64,000 bases of DNA, from positions 1 through 64,000 of the forward strand of contig NZ_BCZB01000004.1 of the NCBI RefSeq assembly GCF_001598495.1, in the 5' to 3' direction. Positions within the stretch are counted from its first letter, which is position 1. Every line of letters starts with the position of its first letter. The notes under the pieces are model-generated. The model was not told the origin of the DNA, did no database searches, and was given only the letters and a program-made list of their open reading frames with translations. The DNA is from Neokomagataea thailandica NBRC 106555. GTDB lineage: Bacteria; Pseudomonadota; Alphaproteobacteria; Acetobacterales; Acetobacteraceae. Positions 1-8,676 of this stretch are shown here, in pieces. The translations under genes and the position numbers were made by a program.

Positions 1-1144
1 GTCTGCCTTGCTGAATGAGAGCTTTGCTTTGGCGCGTCAGGTGCGGATTTACCGCATGGAAGAGCGTGAACAAGCGCGAGTGGATCAGTCTCTCTCCTTG
101 TTACATATGGCGTTTTTGCAGATTGCTAAGGGCCGTGCACGTGTTGATCCAGTGTTGGAAGTGCTGGGTGGTACGGCGGTTGCTGTGGTGCTTGGTTTTG
201 CTGGGTGGCGCGCGGCGATGGGCGGAGCCACGCTGGGCGATTTTACAGCGTTTATTACGGCATTATTGACGGCGGCGCGGCCTATTCGTGCTTTAGGGTC
301 GCTCAATACGGCTTTGCAGGAAGGGCTGGCAGGGTTGGCGCGGACCTTTGCGGTGATTGATGAGCCACCGGCTGTGTCTGAGCGTGTGAATGCGCTGTCT
401 GTCCCATCGGGGCAGGGCCGTTTGGCGTTTGAAAACGTGGCGTATCGTTATGACGATGGGCGTGAGGGATTGCGTGGTGTCTCCTTTACAGTAGAGCCGG
501 GTGAGACGGTAGCGCTGGTTGGGCCAAGTGGGGCTGGTAAGTCCACGGCCTTGTCATTGATCCCGCGTTTGCACGATGTAAGTGCCGGTAACATTGCCCT
601 CGAAGGGGTGGACCTGCGGGATTTGAGCCTTGCGTCTTTGCGGGATTCTATCGCGTTTGTAAGCCAAGATACCACGCTCTTTGATCTCTCATTGCGTGAG
701 AATATCTGGATTGGGCGCCCGAAGGCCAGTGCTGATGAGGTTGAGCGTGCGTGCCAGATGGCGGCAATTGATTTTGCAGATGCCTTGCCTGACGGATTGG
801 ACACGCGCGTTGGGCCAGGGGGGCAGCGTTTGTCCGGTGGGCAGAGGCAGCGTGTTGCCCTTGCACGGGCGTTACTGCGGGACCCGCGGGTTCTTTTATT
901 AGACGAAGCGACGAGTGCTTTGGATTCCGATAGTGAAGCGCGTGTTCAAGAGGCGCTGGCAACGTTGCGCAAAGGACGGACGACGTTGATTGTCGCGCAT
1001 CGTCTTTCCACGGTGCAATCTGCGGATAAAATTATTGTATTAGACAAAGGCATGGCTGTGGAGTGTGGCAGTCACGCCGAACTGATCCGGCGTGATGGGC
1101 TTTATGCGCGGCTGGTGCGGAGCCAGTTATTGGAAGCCGCTTGA
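1..1144 (+). CDS. ABC exporter, MsbA-like permease/ATPase, 5' end outside window
   Basis: C-terminal part of a fused membrane-plus-ATPase ABC exporter. The frame is open to the left edge, so the true start and most of the six-helix membrane domain are missing. Numbered from a TTG codon at base 8, the remaining membrane part (about residues 1-110) holds two hydrophobic helices. The nucleotide-binding domain follows: Walker A GPSGAGKST near residue 173, Q-loop VSQDTTLF, signature LSGGQRQR near 275, Walker B VLLLDEATSALD near 296 and an H-loop (IVAHRLS). This arrangement is typical of lipid/lipid A flippases of the MsbA type, but half-transporters of related families look the same and the substrate cannot be read from this part. 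The 3' end overlaps the end of the convergent rppH gene by 43 bases. Confidence 0.9.
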   Translation, partial: SALLNESFALARQVRIYRMEEREQARVDQSLSLLHMAFLQIAKGRARVDPVLEVLGGTAVAVVLGFAGWRAAMGGATLGDFTAFITALLTAARPIRALGSLNTALQEGLAGLARTFAVIDEPPAVSERVNALSVPSGQGRLAFENVAYRYDDGREGLRGVSFTVEPGETVALVGPSGAGKSTALSLIPRLHDVSAGNIALEGVDLRDLSLASLRDSIAFVSQDTTLFDLSLRENIWIGRPKASADEVERACQMAAIDFADALPDGLDTRVGPGGQRLSGGQRQRVALARALLRDPRVLLLDEATSALDSDSEARVQEALATLRKGRTTLIVAHRLSTVQSADKIIVLDKGMAVECGSHAELIRRDGLYARLVRSQLLEAA

Positions 1145-1614
1145 AAAAGTGCTTCCAACTCGGGGAGTAATGCAGCGTAGAGCTCAGCTTTGAAGCCGAG
1201 ATTACGTTGTAAAAGCTCCTGAGGGGGCAGCCATTCCCATGCGTTGAATTCGGCAGGTTCGTGGAGGTCGAGTTTGATCTCTGTGTCATCGCCATCAAAG
1301 CCAAAAACAAACCATTTTTGCGTTTGTCCGCGATAGCGTCCCTTAAAGGCTTTGCCGAGAAGTTCGCGGGGTAGGTCATAGCTGATCCATTCCGTTTTTT
1401 CGGCGAGGAGGGTGGCTTTATTGCAGCCCGTTTCTTCCCATAATTCACGTAAGGCTGCTGTTTGCGGGTCTTCGTCTTTGTCTATGCCGCCTTGTGGGCA
1501 TTGCCAAACGGAGCCGGGAAGGTCACTCCTCTGCGCGACGAAGAGCTCGCCTTTACGATTAAAGAGCGCGATACCGACATTACGGCGGTAGGGAAGGTCT
1601 GCGTAATCAACCAT
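1102..1614 (-). CDS. rppH: RNA pyrophosphohydrolase (Nudix)
   Basis: 170-aa Nudix hydrolase of the RppH/NudH group. Family members remove pyrophosphate from the 5' triphosphate of mRNAs, which triggers RNase E decay, and also cleave diadenosine polyphosphates. The N-terminus (YRRNVGIALFN) and the SVWQCPQGGID stretch are typical of this subgroup. The complete Nudix box GX5EX7REUXEEXG runs from G42 to G63, including REL-EE. Length matches the family (about 160-175 aa). It is the last gene of a minus-strand run behind the polysaccharide deacetylase, starting 16 bases after that gene's stop. Its last 43 bases overlap the end of the convergent ABC exporter gene. Confidence 0.93.
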   Translation of the reverse strand: MVDYADLPYRRNVGIALFNRKGELFVAQRSDLPGSVWQCPQGGIDKDEDPQTAALRELWEETGCNKATLLAEKTEWISYDLPRELLGKAFKGRYRGQTQKWFVFGFDGDDTEIKLDLHEPAEFNAWEWLPPQELLQRNLGFKAELYAALLPELEALFQAASNNWLRTSRA

Positions 1615-1630
1615 CGGTGGTTTCTCTGGT

Positions 1631-2650
1631 CTAATGTGTGGAAAGAGGTGGTGTGTCCGCCAAGGCTGACGGTGGCGTAAGGTAAAAATGTGCTGCTGAG
1701 GCGCTGTGCAGCCATGCTGTGAGGCTGTGAAGCGCAGCAGGGGTCAGGGGCGTTATGACGAGTATGATGGCACCATGTGCCTGTGTGGAAGGGGTTAAGC
1801 TGTTGAGAGACTGCGTAAGCTCTTCAGGTGTTGTATCACCATTGAGGCATTGTGTGGCCGTGATGCCGCGTGTGGGGCGCTCAGATGTGCTGTCTCCGTT
1901 AAAATAGAGCAATCCGTGCCGGGTGATCGTTTCAGCGATGTCATGAAACTCTTGCGATTGTAGGTAGGTGTTATCGGTTTGGGTGCAGCCCGCACCTGTG
2001 ACGTCTGTCATGCCGGTTATGTTTTGGCTGCGTGAAAGCCACCAGCTTAGTTTTTGCTGTTCGTGAGCCGGACTTTCGCCGGTGCCGAGTGTCTGTGAGC
2101 CGGTATCGGTATGGTCCGGGTCGATACTGCGCATGGGCAGGGACATATAGACTTCGTGCTGGGCGGCTCGTGAGGGAGGGATGAGCGCAGGCAAGGAGGT
2201 CAGATATGGGGAGATACTAAAAGCGACAGGCGCGGGAAGGGTTAGGAGCGCTTCATGGCTGAGTTGTGCGCTATAGCCATAGCCAGCGAGCATAATAGCG
2301 AGGGGGATGCGGTGTGCTTGCGCTGCGGCCTCAAGGGGGCTGAGGGGCGGTATGGGCTTATTTTTTGGGGGAGGTGTCGGAAGAATTGCAGAGGAGGCCA
2401 CCGTGGCTGCCGTCAGTGGAAGGGCGGATGATGCTGCGATGTGAGGTTGGGGTGGCTGTGTGTTGGGGGGCGGTATGTGGTGGAGTTCAGCTTGCGGTGA
2501 TGGGGCAAAGTGATGGATGGTGAGAGCAAGCGCTGAGCCGATTGTGAGAATGCCGCCCCAAAACAGCACGAGTGCCTTTCCCATGAGTGGAAGACGTCCC
2601 CAGAGGGACGCCTTTTCGTGGGGGTGAGGCAGAGTGTTGCGCTGTTTCAT
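1631..2650 (-). CDS. Divergent polysaccharide deacetylase family protein
   Basis: 339-aa protein with an N-terminal cytoplasmic stretch, one transmembrane helix (about residues 25-47, GKALVLFWGGILTIGSALAL) and a Pro/Ala-rich linker to about residue 105. A periplasmic domain then begins with IPLAIMLAGYGY. The pattern of that start, an internal VYMSLPMRS segment and a later ILVITPLTP strand matches the divergent polysaccharide deacetylase family (Pfam PF04748, formerly DUF610), found in many Gram-negatives directly downstream of an EnvC-type LytM protein and a CtpA-type protease, as here. The substrate of the family is not settled and activity should not be assumed. It starts 11 bases after the ctpA stop, so the genes are probably in one operon. 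Confidence 0.8.
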   Translation of the reverse strand: MKQRNTLPHPHEKASLWGRLPLMGKALVLFWGGILTIGSALALTIHHFAPSPQAELHHIPPPNTQPPQPHIAASSALPLTAATVASSAILPTPPPKNKPIPPLSPLEAAAQAHRIPLAIMLAGYGYSAQLSHEALLTLPAPVAFSISPYLTSLPALIPPSRAAQHEVYMSLPMRSIDPDHTDTGSQTLGTGESPAHEQQKLSWWLSRSQNITGMTDVTGAGCTQTDNTYLQSQEFHDIAETITRHGLLYFNGDSTSERPTRGITATQCLNGDTTPEELTQSLNSLTPSTQAHGAIILVITPLTPAALHSLTAWLHSASAAHFYLTPPSALADTPPLSTH

Positions 2651-2661
2651 CGGGTAAGAGT

Positions 2662-4116
2662 CTAGTGTGTGCCACTGCTTTTATGGGCAGTGGCGTCGTG
2701 CTTTTCTGGTGCGGTTGCAGTGGTTTGTTCTGTCGGGACGGGAACCCCTGCGAGTGCACTCAGCACTTTAAGGCCCTGCTGTAGTTGGAAATCTGTCCCA
2801 GGTTTTGCCGGGTCAAAAGCAGGCCAGTTTGCAGGCGGAGCTTTGGGAATGGATTTGGCAATAGGGGGCAAATCGGTGCGTGGCTCTGCCACTGTGCGAT
2901 TGCCGCCAATATTGGTGAGGATATGGGAGAGGTCTGCCTCACGGTATTCAAAGTTATCGTCATCATGCGTTTCCGCTACGGGGATATCGGGCGTAATGCC
3001 TAAGCCCTGAATGGAGCGGCCTGATGGCGTGTAATAGCGTGCGGTTGTGAGGCGAATGGCACCCTGATCACCAACGGGGATCAAGGTTTGTACGGAGCCT
3101 TTACCGAAGGTTTTTTCGCCCAGAATAATCGCGCGGTGATGGTCTTTGAGGGCCCCTGATACGATTTCACTGGCGGAGGCGGAGCCACCATTGGTCAGGA
3201 CCACGATGGGTAGGCCGTCGGTAATATCGGTGCCGCGTGCATCCCAGCGTTGGTTATTTTCAGGATGACGCCCACGGATAGAGACGATTTCACCATCTTT
3301 AATGAAGTCATCAGATACAGCGATGGCTTGATCCAGCTTGCCGCCGGGGTTGGAGCGCAGGTCAAGGATTAAGCCCGTGAGTTTGCCGCCGCGTGCGCGT
3401 GTTTTGGCTTCCGCTTGCAACTTGCGGTATGCGGTGTGCATGGCGTTTTCGAGGTCATCATCAAATTCAGTCAGGCGGATATAGGCCGTGCTGCCATATA
3501 GGGCGGAACGGACAATTTGTACGTGGATGATTTCACGCTTCAGATCAAAATTAAGGGTTTTACCAGTTTTAGGGCGGACGATGGTCAGGCTGATGGATGT
3601 CCCCGCATCACCGCGCATTTTACGAACGGCTTGGTCCAGTGTCAGGCCATCAATGCTTTTATGGTCCACCATGGTGATGAAATCACCGGGCTGGATACCT
3701 GCTTTGGCCGCAGGCGTGTCATCAATGGGGGAGACAACGCGGACATGGCCGGATTCATCTTGAACTTGTAGGCCAAGACCACCGAACTTGCCGGAGATCT
3801 CGGTTTGCATATCTTTGAACTGTGCCGCCGTCATATAAGATGAGTGCGGGTCAAGATTGCCCACCATGCCGTCTAGCGCATTATTGATCAGGTCTTTGTC
3901 AGAGACTGGGTGCACGTATTCGGATTTGACGACATCCATGACCGTGCCAAACAGTGTGAGCAGGCGAACGGTTTCGGCGCTGTTATCATGTGATGTCTCA
4001 CGCGCTAATGCGGATGAAACGCTGCTGACGTGGCCTAATGTGTGCAGGGCGGTTGGGCCGAGAACGGCGCCGGCGAGGAACGCGGTGCCCAGCAGCATGC
4101 CTTTTCGGAACGTCAT
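2662..4116 (-). CDS. ctpA: S41 family carboxy-terminal processing protease
   Basis: Periplasmic serine protease of the CtpA/Prc family, 484 aa from the ATG at 4114-4116, which has GGAG upstream on the minus strand. An upstream in-frame ATG at 4168 would add 18 charged residues and is less likely. Order: signal peptide (MTFRKGMLLGTAFLAGAVLG), helical N-terminal region, PDZ domain (GGLGLQVQDE to GDAGTSISLTI), then the S41 core with LILDLRSNPGG, the catalytic serine in GGSASASEIVSGAL and the lysine in FGKGSVQ. This is the Ser-Lys dyad of the family. Such proteases trim or degrade periplasmic targets through their C-termini, often cell-wall hydrolases or their regulators, which fits the neighbouring EnvC-like gene. 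The C-terminal tail (about 50 residues) is low-complexity. Confidence 0.93.
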   Translation of the reverse strand: MTFRKGMLLGTAFLAGAVLGPTALHTLGHVSSVSSALARETSHDNSAETVRLLTLFGTVMDVVKSEYVHPVSDKDLINNALDGMVGNLDPHSSYMTAAQFKDMQTEISGKFGGLGLQVQDESGHVRVVSPIDDTPAAKAGIQPGDFITMVDHKSIDGLTLDQAVRKMRGDAGTSISLTIVRPKTGKTLNFDLKREIIHVQIVRSALYGSTAYIRLTEFDDDLENAMHTAYRKLQAEAKTRARGGKLTGLILDLRSNPGGKLDQAIAVSDDFIKDGEIVSIRGRHPENNQRWDARGTDITDGLPIVVLTNGGSASASEIVSGALKDHHRAIILGEKTFGKGSVQTLIPVGDQGAIRLTTARYYTPSGRSIQGLGITPDIPVAETHDDDNFEYREADLSHILTNIGGNRTVAEPRTDLPPIAKSIPKAPPANWPAFDPAKPGTDFQLQQGLKVLSALAGVPVPTEQTTATAPEKHDATAHKSSGTH

Positions 4117-4241
4117 GTCATCTCCAGTCTTGGGCCTTGCGTTTCTTCCGCGTGCATCCGGCGGAAGCATAACCCGGGAAAGCTTGTTGAAGTGTTAAGG
4201 GACTGTATCGCGTCTGGCGCAATCCGCAAACCGGGGAGATA

Positions 4242-5615
4242 TTATAGGAAGGGTAAGGGGCTAATTGTGCGTGTGTCCCGGTGTAGCTGCACGAAGAGAT
4301 GCGGTGCTTCGGACGGCATTTGCCCCAACGTGGCGGCTTGTTTTACGGAACTGCCCGGGCTGACGCTGATGGTGCCAAGGCCCGCGAGGACAAACCGATA
4401 ATCGCTCCCGCAATGAAGAATGAGCATTTGGCCAAAGGAGCGGAACGGTCCTGCAAACTCGATTTGGCCGGAACATGGGGCATGAACAGCCGCGAGAGGT
4501 GCTGGGGCATAGGTTACACCTGTGGCTGGCCCCGCTTCTGTTTCTTGGCCCCAAGAGGTGACGATGGGGCCGGTGACCGGGGCATGTCCGCCCCCTGTAT
4601 GTGGCGCTTCGCCGGGGGAAAGGGTTTTGACGCGCGCTCGTGCGGCGCGGGCCTGTGCAAGTTGATGAGCACGGGCTAAGCGGCGTGCTTCGGCTTCTAA
4701 AGCAGCGCGTGCGTGGGCTTCTTGCATGGCTAATGCGGCAACAGCGTTGCTGAGGGCGGCGGCGTTTTGTTGGGCTTCGTGTAGGCTGCGTTGTGCGTCA
4801 GCGGCAGATTGTTGGGAATGGGCTGATTGTATAACGGCCCGCCGTGAGCGTGTGGCGGCGAGTGTTGCTTGTCGGGTTTGGGAGCGGCGGAGTGTATCGA
4901 GTTCGGCTTCGCGGTTTGTCAATGTTTGAGACAATGTCCCGAGTTGTGTTTGCTGTGCGCGCAGCGTATCGGCCCGATTATGCGTGAGGCGTGTCATCCC
5001 ATCTAAAATGGCTAGGGTTGTGGCCGCACGGGGAGCGGATTGTGGCGCGGTGAACAGTGCGGCATTGGGGCTTTGGGAAACGTGCAATAACACAGGAAGA
5101 AAAGTAGAAAGGGCACGGTTTTGAGCAGAAATGGCCTGCTGTAAACGGGTGCGTTGGGCCTGTAGGGAGGCGATTTCGCCTTCAAGGTTTTGGATGTGAC
5201 GTTGCGTGCTATTGAGCGCAGCTTGTTTGGTGCGGCTTTGTTGCGCGTAGGTTTTAGCGCGTGTTTGGTCCTGTACTGCTACGTTCTGCGCTGCACGTGC
5301 CGCTTGTTGCTGCGCAGCAATTGCTTCGGATGCGGCTTTTTCTTTCGCTTCCAAAGCCTTGCGTGCGGCAATGGCTTGGGCGAGTGCACGTTGCCCTGCG
5401 GAGGGAGGGGGTGCAGGCGCTTTATGGTGCGGTGTTTTGTGATGATGAGCGTCAGCATGCGCTTTGCTGGAAGAGAGGGCCCCTCCCAGCAAAAGCGTGC
5501 CAATCAGCAATCCATGATTGAGACCGCGCCGAAAAGGGGAAGCCCTGAGTGGCGCGGCTTGATAATGGGCAGCGTTAGACGGTTTCAAGATGATCGGCGG
5601 TGATGAGAGATTCAC
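4242..5615 (-). CDS. EnvC-like murein hydrolase activator with degenerate LytM domain
   Basis: 457-aa exported protein. An Arg-containing signal peptide (about residues 28-55, RRGLNHGLLIGTLLLGGAL...AHA) is followed by a His/Pro-rich linker. Residues about 70-330 are a long Ala/Gln/Arg-rich coiled coil, and a LytM/M23 domain (about 345-457) ends the protein. The usual zinc ligands of M23 peptidases (HxxxD and HxH) are not visible: the first site reads GPATGVTYAPA and the last PHLFVQLHRD. EnvC proteins are known to have inactive LytM domains that switch on AmiA/AmiB-type amidases at the septum, so I infer an activator role. The ATG at 5613-5615 lies 41 bases inside the end of gpmI, suggesting translational coupling. 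Confidence 0.85.
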   Translation of the reverse strand: MNLSSPPIILKPSNAAHYQAAPLRASPFRRGLNHGLLIGTLLLGGALSSSKAHADAHHHKTPHHKAPAPPPSAGQRALAQAIAARKALEAKEKAASEAIAAQQQAARAAQNVAVQDQTRAKTYAQQSRTKQAALNSTQRHIQNLEGEIASLQAQRTRLQQAISAQNRALSTFLPVLLHVSQSPNAALFTAPQSAPRAATTLAILDGMTRLTHNRADTLRAQQTQLGTLSQTLTNREAELDTLRRSQTRQATLAATRSRRAVIQSAHSQQSAADAQRSLHEAQQNAAALSNAVAALAMQEAHARAALEAEARRLARAHQLAQARAARARVKTLSPGEAPHTGGGHAPVTGPIVTSWGQETEAGPATGVTYAPAPLAAVHAPCSGQIEFAGPFRSFGQMLILHCGSDYRFVLAGLGTISVSPGSSVKQAATLGQMPSEAPHLFVQLHRDTRTISPLPFL

Positions 5616-7122
5616 CAGTCATAGCCTCAGGCTGTGGAATGTTGAGCAGAGCCAGAAGCGTTGGAGCAAGATCAGCCAAGCGCCCATCATGGATGGTATG
5701 GCCGTGTGCATGAGCCAAGATCACGGGCACAATGTTGAGCGTATGGGCTGTGTGTGGCCCGCCGGTTTCTGGGTCACGCATGGTTTCACAGTTGCCATGG
5801 TCTGCTGTGACAAGGAGGCTGCCACCAGCGCGCTGAATAGCAGCGTCAATCTTGCCGAGGCCCGTATCAACGGTTTCACATGCTTTGATGGCGGCAGGGA
5901 GTGAGCCTGTGTGCCCGACCATGTCTGGGTTTGCAAAATTGAGCACCAGAAGGTCAAACTTGCCGGAATCAATGGCCGCGACCACTTTTTCTGTCAGCTC
6001 AGGGGCGGACATTTCTGGCTGCAAGTCATAAGTGGCCACTTTAGGGGAAGGCACGAGGATGCGCTCTTCTCCTTCAAACTGCACTTCGCGGCCACCGTTT
6101 AGGAAGTATGTGACGTGCGGGAATTTCTCAGTTTCTGCTGCGCGGAGTTGTGTTTTCCCTGCTTTGGAGACCACTTCGCCCAGAAGATCATGCAGCGGTA
6201 TTTTGGGGAATAGTACGTTGGTGTAAGGGGCGAGCGCATCTGAGTAGCGGGACATGGTTGCTACGGAGGCGAATTTGACCACACGCCCACGGTCGTAACC
6301 GTCAAATTGGGGCTGTAGGAGTACATCAAGCAACTGACGGATGCGGTCTGCGCGATAATTGCAGGACAGAATGCCGTCTCCGTCTTTCATGCCCTGATAA
6401 TCGCCTAGAACATGTGGGAGCACGAATTCATCGGTCTTGTCTTCAGCATAGCTGGCTTCCAGAACGCTGAGAGCATCCTTGCCTTTTGGACCTTCGCCGT
6501 CACGCATGGCAGAGATGGCGAGGCCAACGCGTTCCCAGCGGTTATCGCGGTCCAAAGCGTAGTAGCGGCCGCTTATGGTGGCGACTGTTACGCTTTTGGG
6601 AAGGGCTTCTAAAATTTCGGTGATGTATTCTTTGCCCGATTGTGGGGCTGTATCGCGGCCATCACTGAACAGATGAACAGCAACGGGGACGCCAGCTTCG
6701 CTCACAATTTTGGCAAGGGCGATGAGATGCGCTTGATGGGCATGAACGCCGCCCGGAGAGGCCAGCCCCATGAGGTGGCATGTGCCGCCAGATTTTTTGA
6801 GCGCATCAATGAAGGCGAGAAGCGTCTCATTTTTAGCAAGAGATCCATCGCGGACAGCCCGGCTAATGCGGGGTAGATCTTGCATGACCACGCGGCCCGC
6901 GCCGATGTTGAGATGGCCAACTTCAGAATTGCCCATTTGACCTTCTGGAAGCCCGACATCTTCGCCGCAGGCTTTGAGGAAAGCATGAGGGTTTTCAGCC
7001 CATAGGCGGTCAAAAGTAGGCGTCTTAGCCAGACGGACGGCATTGTCGGCGTTATCTTCACGCCAGCCAAAACCGTCAAGAATGACGAGCATAGCTGGGC
7101 GGCGGGGTGTAGATGCGGACAT
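5575..7122 (-). CDS. gpmI: 2,3-bisphosphoglycerate-independent phosphoglycerate mutase
   Basis: Manganese-dependent cytosolic enzyme interconverting 3- and 2-phosphoglycerate. I place the start at the ATG at 7120-7122 (515 aa), which has CGGAG upstream and is followed by the family N-terminus MLVILDGFGWRE. A longer frame to 7203 adds an Arg-rich stretch unlike the family. The phosphoserine motif is in GQMGNSEVGHLNIGAGR, and metal-binding segments include HLFSDGRDTAP, NFANPDMVGHTG and VTADHGNCE. Length is normal (about 510 aa). It is the first gene of the minus-strand run into the EnvC-like gene, a link that is common in alphaproteobacteria. The divergent neighbour is msrB. Confidence 0.95.
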   Translation of the reverse strand: MSASTPRRPAMLVILDGFGWREDNADNAVRLAKTPTFDRLWAENPHAFLKACGEDVGLPEGQMGNSEVGHLNIGAGRVVMQDLPRISRAVRDGSLAKNETLLAFIDALKKSGGTCHLMGLASPGGVHAHQAHLIALAKIVSEAGVPVAVHLFSDGRDTAPQSGKEYITEILEALPKSVTVATISGRYYALDRDNRWERVGLAISAMRDGEGPKGKDALSVLEASYAEDKTDEFVLPHVLGDYQGMKDGDGILSCNYRADRIRQLLDVLLQPQFDGYDRGRVVKFASVATMSRYSDALAPYTNVLFPKIPLHDLLGEVVSKAGKTQLRAAETEKFPHVTYFLNGGREVQFEGEERILVPSPKVATYDLQPEMSAPELTEKVVAAIDSGKFDLLVLNFANPDMVGHTGSLPAAIKACETVDTGLGKIDAAIQRAGGSLLVTADHGNCETMRDPETGGPHTAHTLNIVPVILAHAHGHTIHDGRLADLAPTLLALLNIPQPEAMTGESLITADHLETV

Positions 7123-7297
7123 GGCAAATCTCCGATTTGCGCGGCGTCTGGGTAAGGCACCGTGACTTTTCTGTTGCGCGCGCATCATGCCACTTTTTTG
7201 CATAAATGCGAACGGGGGAATGTGTCCCTCTGATAGGATATGGGGGTGAAACCCTATATGATGTCAGTCAATTACCTGTGTGTAGAGGAATGATGTC

Positions 7298-7702
7298 ATG
7301 GGGCAAGAGCCAGAAAGCAGTTGTGGCCCTACGGGGTGTGGTGTGGGGCTGACGCCTGAACAGCGTCGTATTTTGCGTGAACATGGGACAGAGCGGCCGG
7401 GGTCTAGTCCTCTTAATGATGAAAAGAGGGAAGGGCTATATGCCTGTGCCGGGTGTGGGCATGTGCTGTTTGAGTCGGCTTATAAGTATGACAGCGGCAG
7501 CGGTTGGCCATCGTTTTTTGCGGTGCGTGATGGGGTGCTCGGCACGACGGAAGATGTGCGGTTTGGTATGTTACGGACAGAAGTGCACTGTGGTGAGTGT
7601 AAGGGGCATTTGGGGCATCTGTTCCCAGATGGTCCACCACCGACCGGGCTGAGGTATTGTATTAATGGCCTCGCCTTGGAGTTCCGCCCTAAGGAGGCTT
7701 AA
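7298..7702 (+). CDS. msrB: Peptide-methionine (R)-S-oxide reductase
   Basis: 134-aa MsrB, which reduces the R-diastereomer of methionine sulfoxide in oxidised proteins. Two zinc-binding CxxC pairs are visible at C50/C53 (YACAGCG) and C98/C101 (HCGECKGHLGH). The substrate-site motif GSGWPSFF is at about 67-74 and the catalytic cysteine is C121 in RYCING. The usual resolving cysteine position before GWPSF is serine here, so the disulfide would have to be resolved another way, for example by thioredoxin directly or by one of the extra N-terminal cysteines C9/C14. AGAGG precedes the ATG. It is divergent from gpmI, probably monocistronic, and cytosolic since no signal peptide is seen. Confidence 0.95.
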   Translation: MGQEPESSCGPTGCGVGLTPEQRRILREHGTERPGSSPLNDEKREGLYACAGCGHVLFESAYKYDSGSGWPSFFAVRDGVLGTTEDVRFGMLRTEVHCGECKGHLGHLFPDGPPPTGLRYCINGLALEFRPKEA

Positions 7703-7844
7703 AGGCATACAAAATGTGACGAGTCGTTGTGTAGGATGAGGAAGGGGGGTATCTTTCCTTATCTTTTATATGTGTGCCTGTTTGTTTTGATAGGCTGCGT
7801 GTTGCGCTTGTGTCATCGGGGCGTAGCCGTTTTGGAGAGTATTC

Positions 7845-8483
7845 ATGAGTGTGTCCCCCATCGTTCTTACGCATCCACTCGTTCGTCATAAGCTAACGCG
7901 TCTGCGCGACAAGACAACATCGACCGCTGGTTTTCGCCGTTTAACCCGTGAGTTGAGCTTGTTGTTGGCGTATGAAGCAACGCGTGATTTAGCGTTGGTG
8001 TCGCGTGATATCTGTGCGCCGAGTGGCCCGATGGTTGGGGAAGAGTTGGACGGTAAGAAGCTGTGCTTCGTATCGATTTTGCGGGCTGGGAATGGTCTGT
8101 TGGATGGTATGCTGGATCTCGTACCATCTGCGCGTGTTGGGCATATTGGCTTGAAGCGGGACCATGATACGCTCGAAGTGAGTGAATACTATTTCAATAT
8201 GCCGAGTGACGTTCCGGGCCGTACCTGCATTGTGTTGGACCCTATGTTAGCCACGGGTCATTCGGCTGCGGCGGCCATCGCGCGGGTAAAAGAAGCTGGT
8301 GCGCGTGATATTGTTTTCGCGTGCTTGTTGGCAGCTCCAGAAGGGGTGGCACATATGAATGAGAAGCACCCTGATGTGCGTATTGTGACGTGCTCGCTGG
8401 ATAAGCATTTGGATGAAAACGGTTATATTGTGCCGGGTCTGGGTGATGCGGGGGATCGTTTGTTCGGCACGCGTGAGCGTTAA
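7845..8483 (+). CDS. upp: Uracil phosphoribosyltransferase
   Basis: 212-aa pyrimidine salvage enzyme making UMP from uracil and PRPP. Family segments visible: [15 protein letters not shown] at the N-terminus, [18 protein letters not shown], the PRPP-binding loop [12 protein letters not shown] and the uracil-binding C-terminus [14 protein letters not shown]. Length is that of typical Upp (about 208-212). GGAG sits just before the ATG. A GC-rich hairpin with a T-rich tail follows the stop at about 8495-8524, so the gene seems to be transcribed alone. Confidence 0.96.
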   Translation: MSVSPIVLTHPLVRHKLTRLRDKTTSTAGFRRLTRELSLLLAYEATRDLALVSRDICAPSGPMVGEELDGKKLCFVSILRAGNGLLDGMLDLVPSARVGHIGLKRDHDTLEVSEYYFNMPSDVPGRTCIVLDPMLATGHSAAAAIARVKEAGARDIVFACLLAAPEGVAHMNEKHPDVRIVTCSLDKHLDENGYIVPGLGDAGDRLFGTRER

Positions 8484-8494
8484 TGTATATTCTG

Positions 8495-8524
8495 CCCCGC
8501 CTCGTTTTTTGGGGCGGGTTTTGT
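8495..8524 (+). terminator. Probable intrinsic terminator after upp
   Basis: CCCGCC at 8496-8501 pairs with GGCGGG at 8513-8518 around a T-rich loop and is followed by TTTTG. It lies 12 bases beyond the upp stop. The loop is long, so the call is moderate. Confidence 0.6.
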
Positions 8525-8676
8525 GCGCTGTTATGGCGTGCATATTCTTTGAAAATCTGAGCGGCAACACAAATCCGTTAACACCGTATTGCTCATGATC
8601 TGTTGATCTCATTTTTTGAACATTTAGGCGTAGTCTGCCCCGCGACGCAGCGTAGGCAGATGAAGGCCGTAGGAAG

